A stretch of DNA of 64,000 bases from Celeribacter naphthalenivorans (GCF_020524585.1 NZ_JAIVLK010000010.1:185039-249038), one strand, 5' to 3'. Shown: positions 18,228 to 28,334, counted from the stretch's first letter. The notes: generated by a model not told the origin, from the letters alone. Program-made: numbers and translations.

Positions 18228-18304
18228 TGGCGGACCGAGGAGGATTCGAACCCCCGACCCCTTGATTCGTAGTCAAGTACTCTATCCAGCTGAGCTATCG
18301 GTCC
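18228..18304 (-). tRNA. tRNA-Arg (anticodon ACG)
   Basis: Read on the minus strand the 77 bases fold as a cloverleaf: acceptor stem ggaccga pairing with tcggtcc, D arm with agctcagctggatagagt, anticodon stem cttga/tcaag with loop ctacgaa (anticodon ACG, read as ICG after deamination), and T arm with ggttcgaatcc. The CCA end is encoded. The gene stands beside the right edge of the accessory island. Confidence 0.97.
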
Positions 18305-18394
18305 ACTGGAGGCGGGGAATACATATAAGCTCGGAGGGGCGCAAGAGGCATTTGTCAGAAAAATGAAAAAACATTCGTCAAATGCATTTCCCGC

Positions 18395-19834
18395 TCATCG
18401 TGCAGGCGCTTGTTCCTTTTCTCGCGAGGCCACCCCACGCTGGGAATATCCCTTCGGCAGGTGGATGGCGAAGGCCGTACCGCTCTCGTCGGAGCGTTCC
18501 AGTACAAGCTGGCCGCCGTGACCGCGCACCAATTCGGCGGAGATCGCGAGGCCGAGGCCGAAGCCGCCTTTGCGCGTGCCGCCTTGGAACGGCTGGAACA
18601 GGTATTCGCGGGCGCGCGGCGGCAGGCCGGGTCCTGTGTCGATCACGGAGAGCACCCATTCGTCCTCATCCTCGCGGCCCGCAACGGAAATCTCACCATG
18701 ATCGCCGGTCGCCATGATCGCCTGACGGGCGTTGCGCACCAGATTGGAGAGCACGCGGTGCATCTGTTCGGGATCGGCGCGCACGACCATGGTGGCGGGG
18801 ATGTCTTCGGAGAAGGACAGATCGAAATCGCCGATGGAAAGTCGCTCGCCTTCGATCACCTCGCCCACAAGTTCGGCCAGACGCACGCCGGTGAGCGTTG
18901 GCGCAGGCTCCTCGGCCTTGCCGAAGGCCAGCGTGGTTTCACAGAGGTTCACGGCGCGCTGGATCGAATTGACGAGCTTTGGCGCGGAACGGGTCACGGC
19001 GGGGTCTTGGGACATTTCCAGCCGGTCGGTGAACAGCTGGGCCGTGGTCAGGATGTTGCGCAGATCGTGCGAGACTTTGGCGACCGCGCCGCCAAGCTGG
19101 GCAAGACGTTCTTTTTGCCGCAAAGAGGCCGTCAACTCGGTCTCCATGACCTTGAGCGCCACTTCGGCTTCTCGCAGTTCTGCGACCTTGGCGGAGGGGG
19201 TGATGATGCGGCGGGCGTCTTCGGGCGCTTGCGTGTAAGACGTCATCGCCCCCACCACGCGTTTGATCGGCCGCACCAAAAGCGCGCGCACCGCGAGGAA
19301 CAACAGGAACGCCGTGATGAAAGAGATCACCGCCGACAGGATCAAAATCCGCACCCCGTAATCAATCATCGCCATGCGCAGGGGCGCGGTCGGCAGCGTC
19401 ACCTCGATCAAAAGCCCCGCCTGTTTGACCGGATCGCCAATCACCCGGATCACGCGCTCCTCGGGATCGAAAAGCGTCACCATGGCATCGCGGATCAGCT
19501 CAAAGGCTGTGGCCTCGCGCAGATCGTAGGTGGCGTGAATTTGGTCCGGGATCGGCGAGGACAGGACCAGTTGGCGAATCTCATTGCGGCGCAGCACGAC
19601 GTTATAGACACCCGCATTCGCCAAAAGCTCGTCTTCGAGGTCCATATCGAGGCTGTCATTGGCCAAGAGCGCCAGAGAGGCAATCTGGGCGCGTTCCAGA
19701 CGCGACAGAAGGAAATCTTCGCGAAAACGTGCGACAGAGGGCATGAAAATCATCACCTCGGCGGCCATCACGAAAATGACTGTCAGGATCAGAAAGCGCC
19801 CGGACAGGGTGTTGATGAAACGCGGTAACGTCAT
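18395..19834 (-). CDS. Membrane sensor histidine kinase, orphan
   Basis: The 479-residue protein has a membrane helix near 13-33, a periplasmic sensor part, a second helix near 168-190, a HAMP-like linker (RPIKRVVGAMTSY), then the kinase core: KVSHDLRN (phospho-acceptor His), NLVRNARQAI (N box), DTGPGLP (G1) and GFGLGLAIS (G2). All ATP-binding residues are present. No response regulator gene lies beside it, so the partner is elsewhere. ATG 19834 has aagaggagc just upstream and is preferred to the ATG at 19852. Confidence 0.92.
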   Translation of the reverse strand: MTLPRFINTLSGRFLILTVIFVMAAEVMIFMPSVARFREDFLLSRLERAQIASLALLANDSLDMDLEDELLANAGVYNVVLRRNEIRQLVLSSPIPDQIHATYDLREATAFELIRDAMVTLFDPEERVIRVIGDPVKQAGLLIEVTLPTAPLRMAMIDYGVRILILSAVISFITAFLLFLAVRALLVRPIKRVVGAMTSYTQAPEDARRIITPSAKVAELREAEVALKVMETELTASLRQKERLAQLGGAVAKVSHDLRNILTTAQLFTDRLEMSQDPAVTRSAPKLVNSIQRAVNLCETTLAFGKAEEPAPTLTGVRLAELVGEVIEGERLSIGDFDLSFSEDIPATMVVRADPEQMHRVLSNLVRNARQAIMATGDHGEISVAGREDEDEWVLSVIDTGPGLPPRAREYLFQPFQGGTRKGGFGLGLAISAELVRGHGGQLVLERSDESGTAFAIHLPKGYSQRGVASREKEQAPAR

Positions 19835-19863
19835 GGCTCCTCTTCGCCGCATGGGGCCGCCCG

Positions 19864-21237
19864 TCAGGGCACAAGTCTCTGAATTGTCTTGACGATCGCC
19901 TTGACCTTGCGGCTGTCGAACAGTCTTGGGGTAAAATAGGCACTCACGGCGCGTTTGTTAAGTTCGGCCAATGTGGGATAAGGCGCGACCATCCCCGCGA
20001 TTTTGCTCATCTTGAGTTTGAGCGAGCAAACGAGCGACCAGAATGCAATCAATTCGCCCGCGTCCGGCCCCACGATGGTGACGCCGACGGGGCGGGATTT
20101 GACCACCATGAGTTTGATGAAACCGGGACCAGACCGCGCGGTCGCAATCGCGCGATCATTGCCGGAAACCTCGGCGCGGACGATTTCCAGCTTATCTTGG
20201 TAAGCTTCACGGGCCTGCGCCTCGGTCAACCCGACCTGCGCCAGTTCGGGACTTGTGTAGGTGGCGTGCGGGATGTGATGCGTTGCGGCCTTCGCAGGCA
20301 GCCCGAACAAAAGCGCGCGCACGATGACGCCAGCCTGATAGCCCGCCACATGGGTGAATTGCATCCCGCCCGCCACGACATCGCCGATGGCATAGACCCG
20401 GCGATTGGAGGTGCGCAGGTTGGACCCGACTTTGATGCCGGTCTTGCTGCGATCCACATCGGCGTGTTGCAGGCCCAGATCGTCGCAATTCGCGCGCCGT
20501 CCTGTGGCGACCAAGAGATGCGAGCCTGTGACGGTCTGCCCATCCGACAGGCCGACCGAAATCGCACCATCCGCACCGGACACACGCTCAGCCCTTGTGC
20601 CTTCGATCAGGGTCACGCCTTCGTCTCGCAGCGCGGCTTTGACGATCTCGGCGGCCTCCGGGTCCTCCCGGCCCAGCGCGTCAAACGCTTCGATCACCGT
20701 CACTTTCGCCCCCAGACGCCGATGCGCCTGCGCCATTTCCATGCCGATCGCGCCGCCGCCGAGGATGATGAGATGATCGGGACAGGCCGTCAGCGACCAG
20801 AGCGTTTCATTGGTGAGATAGGGCACGGAGGCGAGGCCCTCGATCTCCGGCACACGCGGGCTTGAACCGGTAGCGATGACAAAGCGACGGGCCTTGATGG
20901 TCACACCGCCCGCCTCCACCGTCTTGGGCGAAATAAACCGCGCCTCGGCTCGGATGACTTTGCATCCCAGGCCCTCAAACCGTTCCTGACTGTCGTGCGG
21001 GGCGATGGTGGCGATGCTTTGGCGGACATGCGCCATGGCGTCCGGGTAGCTCATGCCAGCACCTGCGGCATGCAAGAGCGCCTTTGACGGCACGCAGCCG
21101 GTGTTAAGGCAATCGCCGCCCATCTCGCCCTTTTCAATCAGAACAACTCGCGCGCCCATCTGAACCGCACCGGCCGCGACGGACAACCCGCCCGAGCCCG
21201 CGCCGATCACACAGATATCCGTCTTGAGTTTGCTCAT
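19864..21237 (-). CDS. FAD-dependent pyridine nucleotide-disulfide oxidoreductase
   Basis: The N-terminus has the FAD-binding GAGSGGLSVAAGA and the redox-active disulfide GGDCLNTGCVPSKAL, followed by an NAD(P) site (ILGGGAIGMEMA) and the second FAD motif (RVYAIGDVVAGG). The C-terminal dimer domain has HATYTSPELAQVGLTE. This is the lipoamide dehydrogenase/mercuric reductase family; there is no heavy-metal domain, and its substrate cannot be told. The start at 21237 overlaps the stop of the TVP38-like gene (ATGA); a longer frame upstream is not needed. Many bacteria pair these two genes or fuse them. Confidence 0.88.
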   Translation of the reverse strand: MSKLKTDICVIGAGSGGLSVAAGAVQMGARVVLIEKGEMGGDCLNTGCVPSKALLHAAGAGMSYPDAMAHVRQSIATIAPHDSQERFEGLGCKVIRAEARFISPKTVEAGGVTIKARRFVIATGSSPRVPEIEGLASVPYLTNETLWSLTACPDHLIILGGGAIGMEMAQAHRRLGAKVTVIEAFDALGREDPEAAEIVKAALRDEGVTLIEGTRAERVSGADGAISVGLSDGQTVTGSHLLVATGRRANCDDLGLQHADVDRSKTGIKVGSNLRTSNRRVYAIGDVVAGGMQFTHVAGYQAGVIVRALLFGLPAKAATHHIPHATYTSPELAQVGLTEAQAREAYQDKLEIVRAEVSGNDRAIATARSGPGFIKLMVVKSRPVGVTIVGPDAGELIAFWSLVCSLKLKMSKIAGMVAPYPTLAELNKRAVSAYFTPRLFDSRKVKAIVKTIQRLVP

Positions 21238-22016
21238 GTCGCCTCCTTGCGCTCCCGCCAAGCCTTCCACAAAATCGGCAAAAGCGCGAGCAGGCAAAGC
21301 CCGAGCAGCGGGAAAAGGATATGTGGCTCAAAGATGATGCCGAGATTCGGCGTCTCGCCTGTCTCGAACACAATGCCAAGCCCCGCCCCCACAGACGTGT
21401 AAACCAATGCGCCCGGAATGATGCCCAGCGCGGTCGAGATCACGAAACGCGAGAAGGGCACGCCGAATAGTGCGGGCAGGAGATTGGCGACGAAGAACGG
21501 CACCACGGGCAGGAAGCGGATCAGTAAGAGCATCGACCATTGGTTCTCGTCGATGCCGCGTTTGATCTTGTGAATGCGCCCCTCCGAGGCGTCGATCTTG
21601 CCCGCCAGCCAATCGCCAAGCCCCCAGCGTGCGGCGAGGAAGAGGATGGAGGCACCAAGGACAGCGCCGGACATGTTATACAGCACGCCGGGAAACGTGC
21701 CGAACAGAAAGCCGCCGGTCAGCGTCGCCACTGTCGCCCCCGGAAGCGACAGCGCCACGATCACAGTATAGCAAAAGATGAAGAGAAGGACGGCCAGACC
21801 GGCATGACGCTCGGTATACGCCACCAGCATCGCGCGATTCTCGGAGAGCGCCTCGAAACTCAGGTGATCGCGCAGCAGGACGGCCAGACCGAGGGCCAGA
21901 CAGGCCAAGAGGCCCAAAATCCAGACATGACGTTTATCGGCTTTATCCTGCACGTGTGCCCCTGTAGAGATGCGATTTGCGGCAAGATGGGGCGTGATCA
22001 CGCCTGTGGCCAGCAT
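21234..22016 (-). CDS. TVP38/TMEM64 (VTT) family membrane protein
   Basis: The 260-residue protein has several membrane helices (LGLLACLALGLAVLL; VLLFIFCYTVIVALSLPG) and the family signature GATVATLTGGFLFGTFPG, followed by RFLPVVPFFVANLLPALFG. VTT-domain proteins sit in the inner membrane and are linked to lipid scrambling or ion-coupled transport. The gene is coupled to the FAD oxidoreductase by a four-base overlap, suggesting a redox or export function in common. A gagg lies eight bases before the ATG. Confidence 0.88.
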   Translation of the reverse strand: MLATGVITPHLAANRISTGAHVQDKADKRHVWILGLLACLALGLAVLLRDHLSFEALSENRAMLVAYTERHAGLAVLLFIFCYTVIVALSLPGATVATLTGGFLFGTFPGVLYNMSGAVLGASILFLAARWGLGDWLAGKIDASEGRIHKIKRGIDENQWSMLLLIRFLPVVPFFVANLLPALFGVPFSRFVISTALGIIPGALVYTSVGAGLGIVFETGETPNLGIIFEPHILFPLLGLCLLALLPILWKAWRERKEAT

Positions 22017-22117
22017 TTTGCAGCCTCTTCACGGCTCAGTGATAGGCTGTCATGAGATTTCGGCGCCGCAAGGCCCATTGTTACAGAATTTTGTTTTCGA
22101 ATTCTGGCGCATGAGAA

Positions 22118-22146
22118 TTGACAACAGACCGAAGGCCTCCTATTGG
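22118..22146 (+). promoter_or_regulatory. Candidate sigma-70-type promoter upstream of rpmH
   Basis: A perfect ttgaca (22118-22123) is followed after 17 bases by tattgg (22141-22146). It lies about 120 bases before the rpmH start, in a gap between divergent genes, and is correctly oriented for the rpmH-rnpA-yidD operon. The -10 element is poor, so this is a candidate only. Confidence 0.4.
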
Positions 22147-22263
22147 CAGGGCTTCGAACGATTACTCGCCTTCGAATCCCTTTGTCATGCCACGCGGTCT
22201 CTTGGCCACCCGGTTTGATGTTTGGGGGATTTGGGCCCCAACGCAACCGATGGAGATAGCGCG

Positions 22264-22398
22264 ATGAAACGCACCTATCAACCGAGCAACCTCGTCCGCA
22301 AGCGCCGCCACGGCTTCCGTGCGCGTATGGCCACCAAAGCGGGCCGCAAGGTTCTGAACGCTCGCCGTGCTCGCGGCCGCAAGTCCCTGTCCGCGTAA
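22264..22398 (+). CDS. rpmH: 50S ribosomal protein L34
   Basis: The 44-residue product ([20 protein letters not shown] ... [18 protein letters not shown]) is L34 along its whole length. It is basic and sits next to rnpA, the near-universal arrangement by which L34 and the RNase P protein are co-expressed. A ggagat sequence precedes the ATG. Confidence 0.98.
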   Translation: MKRTYQPSNLVRKRRHGFRARMATKAGRKVLNARRARGRKSLSA

Positions 22399-22434
22399 TT
22401 CACGCTTTCGGGACGGCCTGAACAGGCAAAGCTG

Positions 22435-22884
22435 ATGACACCGCCGAACGCACCCAAGGATCAGGCACATGCCGACGCCAACGGGTCGCAGTCGGCGGTT
22501 TTGTCATGTTCGAATGATGAAATTACCCTGACCACTCTGGCCAAACGCAACGACTTTCTCAAAGCCGCCCGGGCCCGTCGCCAGGGCACGGCAAGCTTTC
22601 TATTGCAGGGGCGGAGACGTTCTGAGGACGAAGACGTCAGCGGCATTCGTGTCGGCTACACCTGTTCCAAAAAGGTCGGCAATGCCGTCGCCCGCAACCA
22701 CGCCAAACGACGCCTGCGCGAAGCGGCGCGTCTCTTGATCCCGGACCTGGGGCGTGACGGTTGGGATTATGTGCTGATCGGCAAAAAGAGCGACACGAGC
22801 GAGCGGCCTTTCGAGCTTTTGCTCAATGACCTCCGATATGCGTTGAAAAAAGTGCATGGCGAGACGAAAGGAGAGCGCGAATGA
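22435..22884 (+). CDS. rnpA: Ribonuclease P protein component
   Basis: The conserved core [37 protein letters not shown] (the RNA-binding RNR-type motif is [11 protein letters not shown]) and DYVLIGKK identify RnpA, which helps RNase P RNA trim tRNA 5' ends. The N-terminal 30 residues before the core are longer than usual, so an internal start is possible. It lies between rpmH and yidD and overlaps yidD by four bases. Confidence 0.96.
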   Translation: MTPPNAPKDQAHADANGSQSAVLSCSNDEITLTTLAKRNDFLKAARARRQGTASFLLQGRRRSEDEDVSGIRVGYTCSKKVGNAVARNHAKRRLREAARLLIPDLGRDGWDYVLIGKKSDTSERPFELLLNDLRYALKKVHGETKGERE

Positions 22885-23129
22885 CGCCTCTGGCCTTTGT
22901 CGTCTCCCTGCCCGTCCGCGCCTATCGCCGCATTTTTTCGCCCTTCGTCGGGCACAATTGCCGGTATCAGCCGACCTGCTCGGCTTACGCGATGGAAGCG
23001 CTGGAAAAACACGGCGCCCTCAAAGGCTCCTGGCTGACCATCCGCCGCATCGGGCGGTGTCACCCGCTGGGTGGCATGGGCTATGACCCGGTGCCGGAGC
23101 CTAAAGGATCCGAACGCCACAAGGAGTAG
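22881..23129 (+). CDS. yidD: Membrane protein insertion efficiency factor YidD
   Basis: The 82-residue protein shows the YidD signature [34 protein letters not shown] and [12 protein letters not shown], including the three conserved Cys. It is an amphipathic membrane-associated protein that aids YidC-dependent insertion. The start overlaps rnpA. In most relatives yidC follows closely; here an unknown gene, ttcA and a GGDEF/EAL gene come between. Confidence 0.97.
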   Translation: MTPLAFVVSLPVRAYRRIFSPFVGHNCRYQPTCSAYAMEALEKHGALKGSWLTIRRIGRCHPLGGMGYDPVPEPKGSERHKE

Positions 23130-23132
23130 GGC

Positions 23133-23822
23133 ATGTTTTTCGTCGGCATAGAAGAACCTCTCCAGCACAACGAAGTGCTGGACCTAGGCTTGCCTGATGC
23201 GCTTCAAACTGATTGCTCGGTGAGAACGGTCAACGATACCCCCCTTCAACTAAACCGTTACACATTCTTTCAAAAAAAGGGACACGACCGCGAGATCGTG
23301 GGCCAACTGAAATGGGATGTTTTCCAATCTCTATATGAGACTCTCACGGCCGCATTTTTCTGGAACCGCAAGCGAAATTCTATGTCGGACATTCCAGCAC
23401 TCGTCCTCGCCAAAAGATTTGAAAAAGAAGGATGGGCCGTACAGGAAGTCGAAGGAATCTTTTCCGCGACAAGTGTCGTGGACTTTCCGACACTGTCACA
23501 AATGGAAGCTATTCCACACGACCATTGTGAATGGATCGGCGTCGCATCAGATCAGCCGATACCATCGACACACCTCATTCTGTCGCGAAGTTATAGGAAA
23601 TTGCTGGTCCATGCGACGAGGCCACCAGATAGAGAGACACTTGAGCGTCTAACCACCCGTAAGCTAGGCCTTCTCCATGCCCCCGCATTCGAGTGGCGAA
23701 AGCGGTCTTTCGTCTTTGTGACACCCAAGCGCCTCCATTTCGATGAGCTCTCGAAAAAGTATGCTTTTGAGAAATTTTTCACCGGCGCGGACGCATACCA
23801 AACGCTTCTCTATGCACCATAG
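23133..23822 (+). CDS. Hypothetical protein inserted between yidD and ttcA
   Basis: The frame starts three bases after the yidD stop, with a gtaggg as weak ribosome-binding site, and encodes 229 residues. No signal peptide, membrane helix or known motif is visible. The protein is mixed in character, with aromatic-rich segments (FFQKKGHD; WDVFQSLYETLTAAFFW) and a strand-like region (FEWRKRSFVFVTPKRLHF). The DNA is richer in A and T than its neighbours and uses less biased codons, which suggests later acquisition. Function unknown. Confidence 0.6.
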   Translation: MFFVGIEEPLQHNEVLDLGLPDALQTDCSVRTVNDTPLQLNRYTFFQKKGHDREIVGQLKWDVFQSLYETLTAAFFWNRKRNSMSDIPALVLAKRFEKEGWAVQEVEGIFSATSVVDFPTLSQMEAIPHDHCEWIGVASDQPIPSTHLILSRSYRKLLVHATRPPDRETLERLTTRKLGLLHAPAFEWRKRSFVFVTPKRLHFDELSKKYAFEKFFTGADAYQTLLYAP

Positions 23823-23868
23823 CTTGCATTCGCTTGCTTTGCCCTTACGAAGCCACTAAATCCTGGCC

Positions 23869-24750
23869 ATGCTTGACGATCTCGACGACATCCACCCGCT
23901 GTTCCACGGCGCCCCCTCCACCACGGAGTTCAAAAAGCTGCGCAAGCGGATCATCCGCAATGTGCGCGAGGCAATTGAACAATACGGCATGGTCGAGCGT
24001 GGCGCGAAGTGGCTTGTGTGTCTTTCGGGCGGCAAGGACAGCTATACGATGCTGGCCGCGCTCTATGAGCTGAAATGGCGCGGCATGTTGCCGGTCGAAC
24101 TGGTGGCCTGCAATCTCGACCAGGGCCAGCCGGGGTTCCCTGCGACGGTATTGCCGGAGTTCTTGGAGCGGATGCAGGTGCCGCATCGCATCGAGTATCA
24201 GGACACCTATTCCATCGTCATGGATAAAGTACCACAGGGCCGGACGTTTTGTGCGCTCTGCTCGCGTCTGCGTCGCGGCAATCTCTACCGAATCGCACGT
24301 GAAGAGGGCTGTACCGCCGTGGTGCTTGGTCACCACCGCGACGACATCCTTGAGACGTTTTTCATGAATCTCTTCCATGGCGGGCGCCTGGCGACCATGC
24401 CGCCGAAACTGGTAAACGAAGAGGGCGATCTCTTTGTCTACCGTCCGCTGGCGCATGTGGCAGAGGAAGATTGTGAGAGATTCGCCCGTGCGATGAACTA
24501 CCCGATCATTCCCTGCGATCTCTGCGGCTCTCAGGACGGCTTGCAGCGCCAACAGGTCAAGCAAATCCTTGATGGCTGGGAGAAAAACAGCCCCGGACGC
24601 CGTCAGGTGATGTTCAAGGCGCTGACGAACATCCGGCCCTCGCATATGATGGACCCGAAGCTGTTCGACTTTCTTGGCCTTTCGTTAACGGAGCGCCCTG
24701 AAACGGAACCAAATACAGAAAATTCTATTGAAATCCCAAAGTTGCGTTAA
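23869..24750 (+). CDS. ttcA: tRNA 2-thiocytidine(32) synthetase TtcA
   Basis: The PP-loop SGGKDS is at residues 53-58 and the two iron-sulfur cysteine pairs are CALC (128-131) and CDLC (216-219), all three needed for the enzyme. [12 protein letters not shown] and [10 protein letters not shown] are also typical. TtcA activates C32 of certain tRNAs with ATP and adds sulfur through a [4Fe-4S] cluster. The length of 293 residues is normal. Confidence 0.96.
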   Translation: MLDDLDDIHPLFHGAPSTTEFKKLRKRIIRNVREAIEQYGMVERGAKWLVCLSGGKDSYTMLAALYELKWRGMLPVELVACNLDQGQPGFPATVLPEFLERMQVPHRIEYQDTYSIVMDKVPQGRTFCALCSRLRRGNLYRIAREEGCTAVVLGHHRDDILETFFMNLFHGGRLATMPPKLVNEEGDLFVYRPLAHVAEEDCERFARAMNYPIIPCDLCGSQDGLQRQQVKQILDGWEKNSPGRRQVMFKALTNIRPSHMMDPKLFDFLGLSLTERPETEPNTENSIEIPKLR

Positions 24751-24838
24751 CCGCACGACTACTTTCTTGGGTCAATGTCCCCGGTGTTGACGGTCAATCG
24801 ACCATCCACGACACCAGCAATGACTCGGGACAGGACGC

Positions 24839-26386
24839 ATGCAAAGAACCATCGCCGACACGCTTAGCCGCCTGCGCGATGCCCTGACGGGGCCACATAC
24901 CATCGCCTTTTTGCCAGCACTTTGTCTTGGCGCCTATTGGTATGGCGGGGAAAACATGCTGGTGCTTTGCGCCCTTGCTCTCCCGGCACTTGCAGCGCTG
25001 CTGAACCTTGCACCAAACCTTGTGCGTCGCGACACGGATCAAGCCCTTCAGACAACGGATGGCTTGACCCGACTCCCTCTGCGCGCTCGTATTTTGCATA
25101 CGCTCGATCAAATCCTCGATTCGCGCGATGTCACCGGGCGCACGACTGCCTGCCTTGTTCTCGAAATCGACGACTTCCGTGGGATATGCTCCACATTTAG
25201 CGACCCGGCCGGTGACACGATCCTCAAAACCGCCGCGCGCCGCATTCAGGACGTTCTGCGTGAACATGATACCGTTGCTCGACTGAATGGTCCGCGCTTC
25301 GCGATTGCTCTGGCGCCGGTCCGTTGTGCCGATCTGGAAACATTGATCCAGCTCTCTTCGCGCATTCAGGCCGCTTTGGCTGAGCCCTATTCGATCGATG
25401 CGACGAAAATTTTTGCGACCTGTTCTGTCGGTTTTTGTATGCCCGGTCGCGCGCCGGCTCACTCAGGGCAGGCCTTCCTTGACGCCGCCGAAATCGCGCT
25501 GAGCGATGCGCGCCACAATGGCCCCGGCTCCATTCGCGCCTATTCGCCCAACCTCACCCCCCGCACACTTGAGCACGGCAGCCTGAGCGTTGATCTGGGG
25601 GCAGCCTTGGAAAATGGCCAGATCATCCCTTGGTTCCAACCGCAAATTTCCACCGACACGGGTGAAGTCTCCGGTATGGAGGCGCTCGCACGCTGGGCGC
25701 ATCCTGACCGTGGCATTCTCACCCCCGGGCAGTTCATGTCCGATATCGAAGAACTCGGCCTTCTCGAGCGCCTGAATGAGATTGTGCTTTATCACGCACT
25801 CATGGCGATCAAGACATGGGACAAAGCCGGATTTCACATTGCCTCCGTGGCCGTCAACTTCTCGCCCACTGATCTGGCCAACCCGAAAATCGTCGATAAA
25901 ATTCGGTGGGAACTGGATCGGTTTGATTTAGAGCCGTCCCGATTGAGTGTCGAAATTCTCGAGAGCGTCATCTCTTCTTCGGACAACGACACGATCAGCC
26001 GCAACATCTGGGCGCTCAAGGAAATGGGGTGCGGTATCGATTTGGACGACTATGGCACCGGCCATGCCTCGATCGCCAATATCCGCCGCTTTGCCGTGAA
26101 GCGGATCAAGATTGACCGTTCCTATGTGACACGCTGTGATTTGGACCGAGACCAGCAGAGCATGCTGGCGGCCATTTTGACCATGGCCGAACGCTTGGAT
26201 TTGGAAACACTGGCCGAAGGTGTGGAAACCGTGGGCGAACACGCCATGCTGGCCCAGCTTGGCTGCGATCATGTCCAGGGTTTCTCCATTTCGAGACCGA
26301 TGTCTTTTGAAAAAACACTCGGTTGGATGGACAGCCACAAACGCAAATTGGCCCAAACGCCGCAAATCGGACGCCGCGCCAGCTGA
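24839..26386 (+). CDS. GGDEF/EAL protein with degenerate GGDEF (likely c-di-GMP phosphodiesterase)
   Basis: Two hydrophobic segments at about 20-35 and 40-60 anchor the 515-residue protein. A GGDEF-fold domain (about 70-235) has NGPRF (150-154) where the GGDEF active motif should be, so it is probably not a cyclase and may bind GTP or be structural. The EAL domain that follows is well preserved: MEALARW (281-285), DDYGTGHAS, KIDRSYV and ETLAEGVET. It should hydrolyse c-di-GMP and so favour motility over biofilm. It stands alone between ttcA and yidC. Confidence 0.9.
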   Translation: MQRTIADTLSRLRDALTGPHTIAFLPALCLGAYWYGGENMLVLCALALPALAALLNLAPNLVRRDTDQALQTTDGLTRLPLRARILHTLDQILDSRDVTGRTTACLVLEIDDFRGICSTFSDPAGDTILKTAARRIQDVLREHDTVARLNGPRFAIALAPVRCADLETLIQLSSRIQAALAEPYSIDATKIFATCSVGFCMPGRAPAHSGQAFLDAAEIALSDARHNGPGSIRAYSPNLTPRTLEHGSLSVDLGAALENGQIIPWFQPQISTDTGEVSGMEALARWAHPDRGILTPGQFMSDIEELGLLERLNEIVLYHALMAIKTWDKAGFHIASVAVNFSPTDLANPKIVDKIRWELDRFDLEPSRLSVEILESVISSSDNDTISRNIWALKEMGCGIDLDDYGTGHASIANIRRFAVKRIKIDRSYVTRCDLDRDQQSMLAAILTMAERLDLETLAEGVETVGEHAMLAQLGCDHVQGFSISRPMSFEKTLGWMDSHKRKLAQTPQIGRRAS

Positions 26387-26491
26387 TCACTTTGCCGCAT
26401 TTTCCAAAAGAAATGGCCGAAACTGCTTGACGTCAGGCCCTCTGGAAGGTTGAACCACCCGAGACTGAATTCCAACAATCGGGCGGCCTAG

Positions 26492-28318
26492 ATGGACGAT
26501 CAAAACAAGAACCTGATTCTTGCCATTGTGCTTAGTGGCATCGTGTTACTCGGGTGGACAATTTTCTTCCCGGCGCCAGAGCCCGTAACGGATCCGAATG
26601 CTCCGGCCGTCACGCAATCTGCGTCGGATGCCACAGGTGCGACACCTGCGCCATCGGCAGACCCGGCGAGCGATGCTCAGGGCGCGGTGAATGAAACCGC
26701 CGCTCAAACCGCAGATGCCCCGCGCATCGCCATCGACACGGCCCGCCTGATCGGTTCCATCTCGCTTGTCGGCGGTCGGATCGACGATCTTTCGCTCAAG
26801 GATTACACCGTCGACATCGACAGCGATGAGTTGGTTAAGCTTTTGACCCCCGTCGGGACCGCGACGCCTTATTTTGCGTCCTTTGGCTGGGCCCCGGGTG
26901 GCGCACTGAGCCTTGAGGACGTGCCTGGCACCAACACGCTGTGGTCGGTGGAAAGCGGTGAGACGCTGACCTCGGAGACCCCGGTGGTCCTGGTCTGGGA
27001 CAACGGCAAAGGCGTGACCTTCCGCCGTACGATCGAGGTTGATGAGAATTTCATGTTCTCGGTGACCCAGTCGATCGAAAACGCCTCCGATGCCGCAATT
27101 CGGGTCGCCACCAACAACGAAATCGTCCACCTCGGCAAGCCCGAGAACCTCACGCGCCTGCTGGTGCATGAGGGCGCCATTCGCGAAAGCAATGGCACGC
27201 TGGAAGAAATCAGCTTCAAAAGCGGTTTTCTGAAAACCAAATTCGACGAGCTGAAAGCCGACCCGCGCTGGGGCGAGCATGCCGAGTTGGAAGAGGTGTC
27301 GGAAAACGGTTGGATCGGCTTTACCGATCACTACTGGATGACCACGCTCATCCCGAATGCGACCGACGCCTTCACCTCTGTCGTGACCTATCACGAAGCC
27401 AGCGACACCTATAAAACCGTCGCGCGCTATCCCGCCGTGGATATCGCCGCAGGCAGTTCTTACGAGGTGTCTTCGCGCCTCTTCGCGGGCGCCAAGCAAT
27501 GGGAAACCATCCGCAACTACGAGCGCGAGGGCGGCGTCTACAAATTCAGCGATTCGACCGACTGGGGTCTGTTCTTCTTCATCACCAAGCCGATCTTCCG
27601 CATCCTGCATGCGCTGAACGGGCTGATCGGCAACATGGGCTGGGCAATCATCCTTCTGACGGTGATCATCAAGGGCATTATGCTCCCGCTCGCTTATAAA
27701 TCCTACGTCTCCATGGCACGGATGAAAGAGCTTCAGCCGGAGATGGAAAAGCTCAAGGAAGCCGCGGGCGACGACAAAGAAAAACTCCAACGCGGCATGA
27801 TGGAGCTCTACAAATCCAACAAGGTGAACCCGGCCTCCGGCTGTTTGCCGCTGTTGCTGCAAATCCCGGTGTTCTTCTCGCTCTACAAGGTGATTCTGGT
27901 CACCATCGAATTGCGGCACGCGCCCTGGGTCGCATGGATTCGCGACCTCTCCGCGCCGGACCCCAGCTCGATCCTGAACCTGTTTGGCCTCCTGCCCTAC
28001 GCGCCGCCGGAGCCCGGTTCGATGCTCGCCTTCATCAGCCTTGGCGTGCTCCCGATCCTCTTGGGCATCTCGATGTGGCTGCAACAGAAATTGAACCCGG
28101 CGCCGACCGATCCGTCTCAGGCGATGATCATGGCCTGGATGCCCTGGGTGTTCATGTTCATGCTCGGCAATTTTGCCTCGGGTCTGGTGCTCTACTGGAT
28201 TTGCAACAACACGATCACCTTCATCCAACAGTATCTGATCATGCGCAGCCACGGCCACAAACCGGATGTCTTTGGCAACATCATGCGCTCGCTCAAACTC
28301 AAGAAAAAGGACGCCTGA
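26492..28318 (+). CDS. yidC: Membrane protein insertase YidC
   Basis: The 608-residue protein begins with a membrane helix (LILAIVLSGIVLLGWTIFF), followed by a low-complexity linker and the large periplasmic domain (GITDHYWM-like segment reads GFTDHYWMTTLIP). The C-terminal insertase core has NMGWAIILLTVIIKGIMLPL, QIPVFFSLYKV and LVLYWICNN. YidC inserts proteins into the inner membrane alone or with SecYEG. It is followed within 20 bases by engB. Length is typical for a Gram-negative YidC. Confidence 0.97.
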   Translation: MDDQNKNLILAIVLSGIVLLGWTIFFPAPEPVTDPNAPAVTQSASDATGATPAPSADPASDAQGAVNETAAQTADAPRIAIDTARLIGSISLVGGRIDDLSLKDYTVDIDSDELVKLLTPVGTATPYFASFGWAPGGALSLEDVPGTNTLWSVESGETLTSETPVVLVWDNGKGVTFRRTIEVDENFMFSVTQSIENASDAAIRVATNNEIVHLGKPENLTRLLVHEGAIRESNGTLEEISFKSGFLKTKFDELKADPRWGEHAELEEVSENGWIGFTDHYWMTTLIPNATDAFTSVVTYHEASDTYKTVARYPAVDIAAGSSYEVSSRLFAGAKQWETIRNYEREGGVYKFSDSTDWGLFFFITKPIFRILHALNGLIGNMGWAIILLTVIIKGIMLPLAYKSYVSMARMKELQPEMEKLKEAAGDDKEKLQRGMMELYKSNKVNPASGCLPLLLQIPVFFSLYKVILVTIELRHAPWVAWIRDLSAPDPSSILNLFGLLPYAPPEPGSMLAFISLGVLPILLGISMWLQQKLNPAPTDPSQAMIMAWMPWVFMFMLGNFASGLVLYWICNNTITFIQQYLIMRSHGHKPDVFGNIMRSLKLKKKDA

Positions 28319-28334
28319 TCAAGGCGTGATCCCG

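Noticed and set aside
18410..19828. 472-codon plus-strand frame opposite the histidine kinase
   Set aside because: It mirrors the kinase gene, is rich in His, Gln and Arg, and has no domain.
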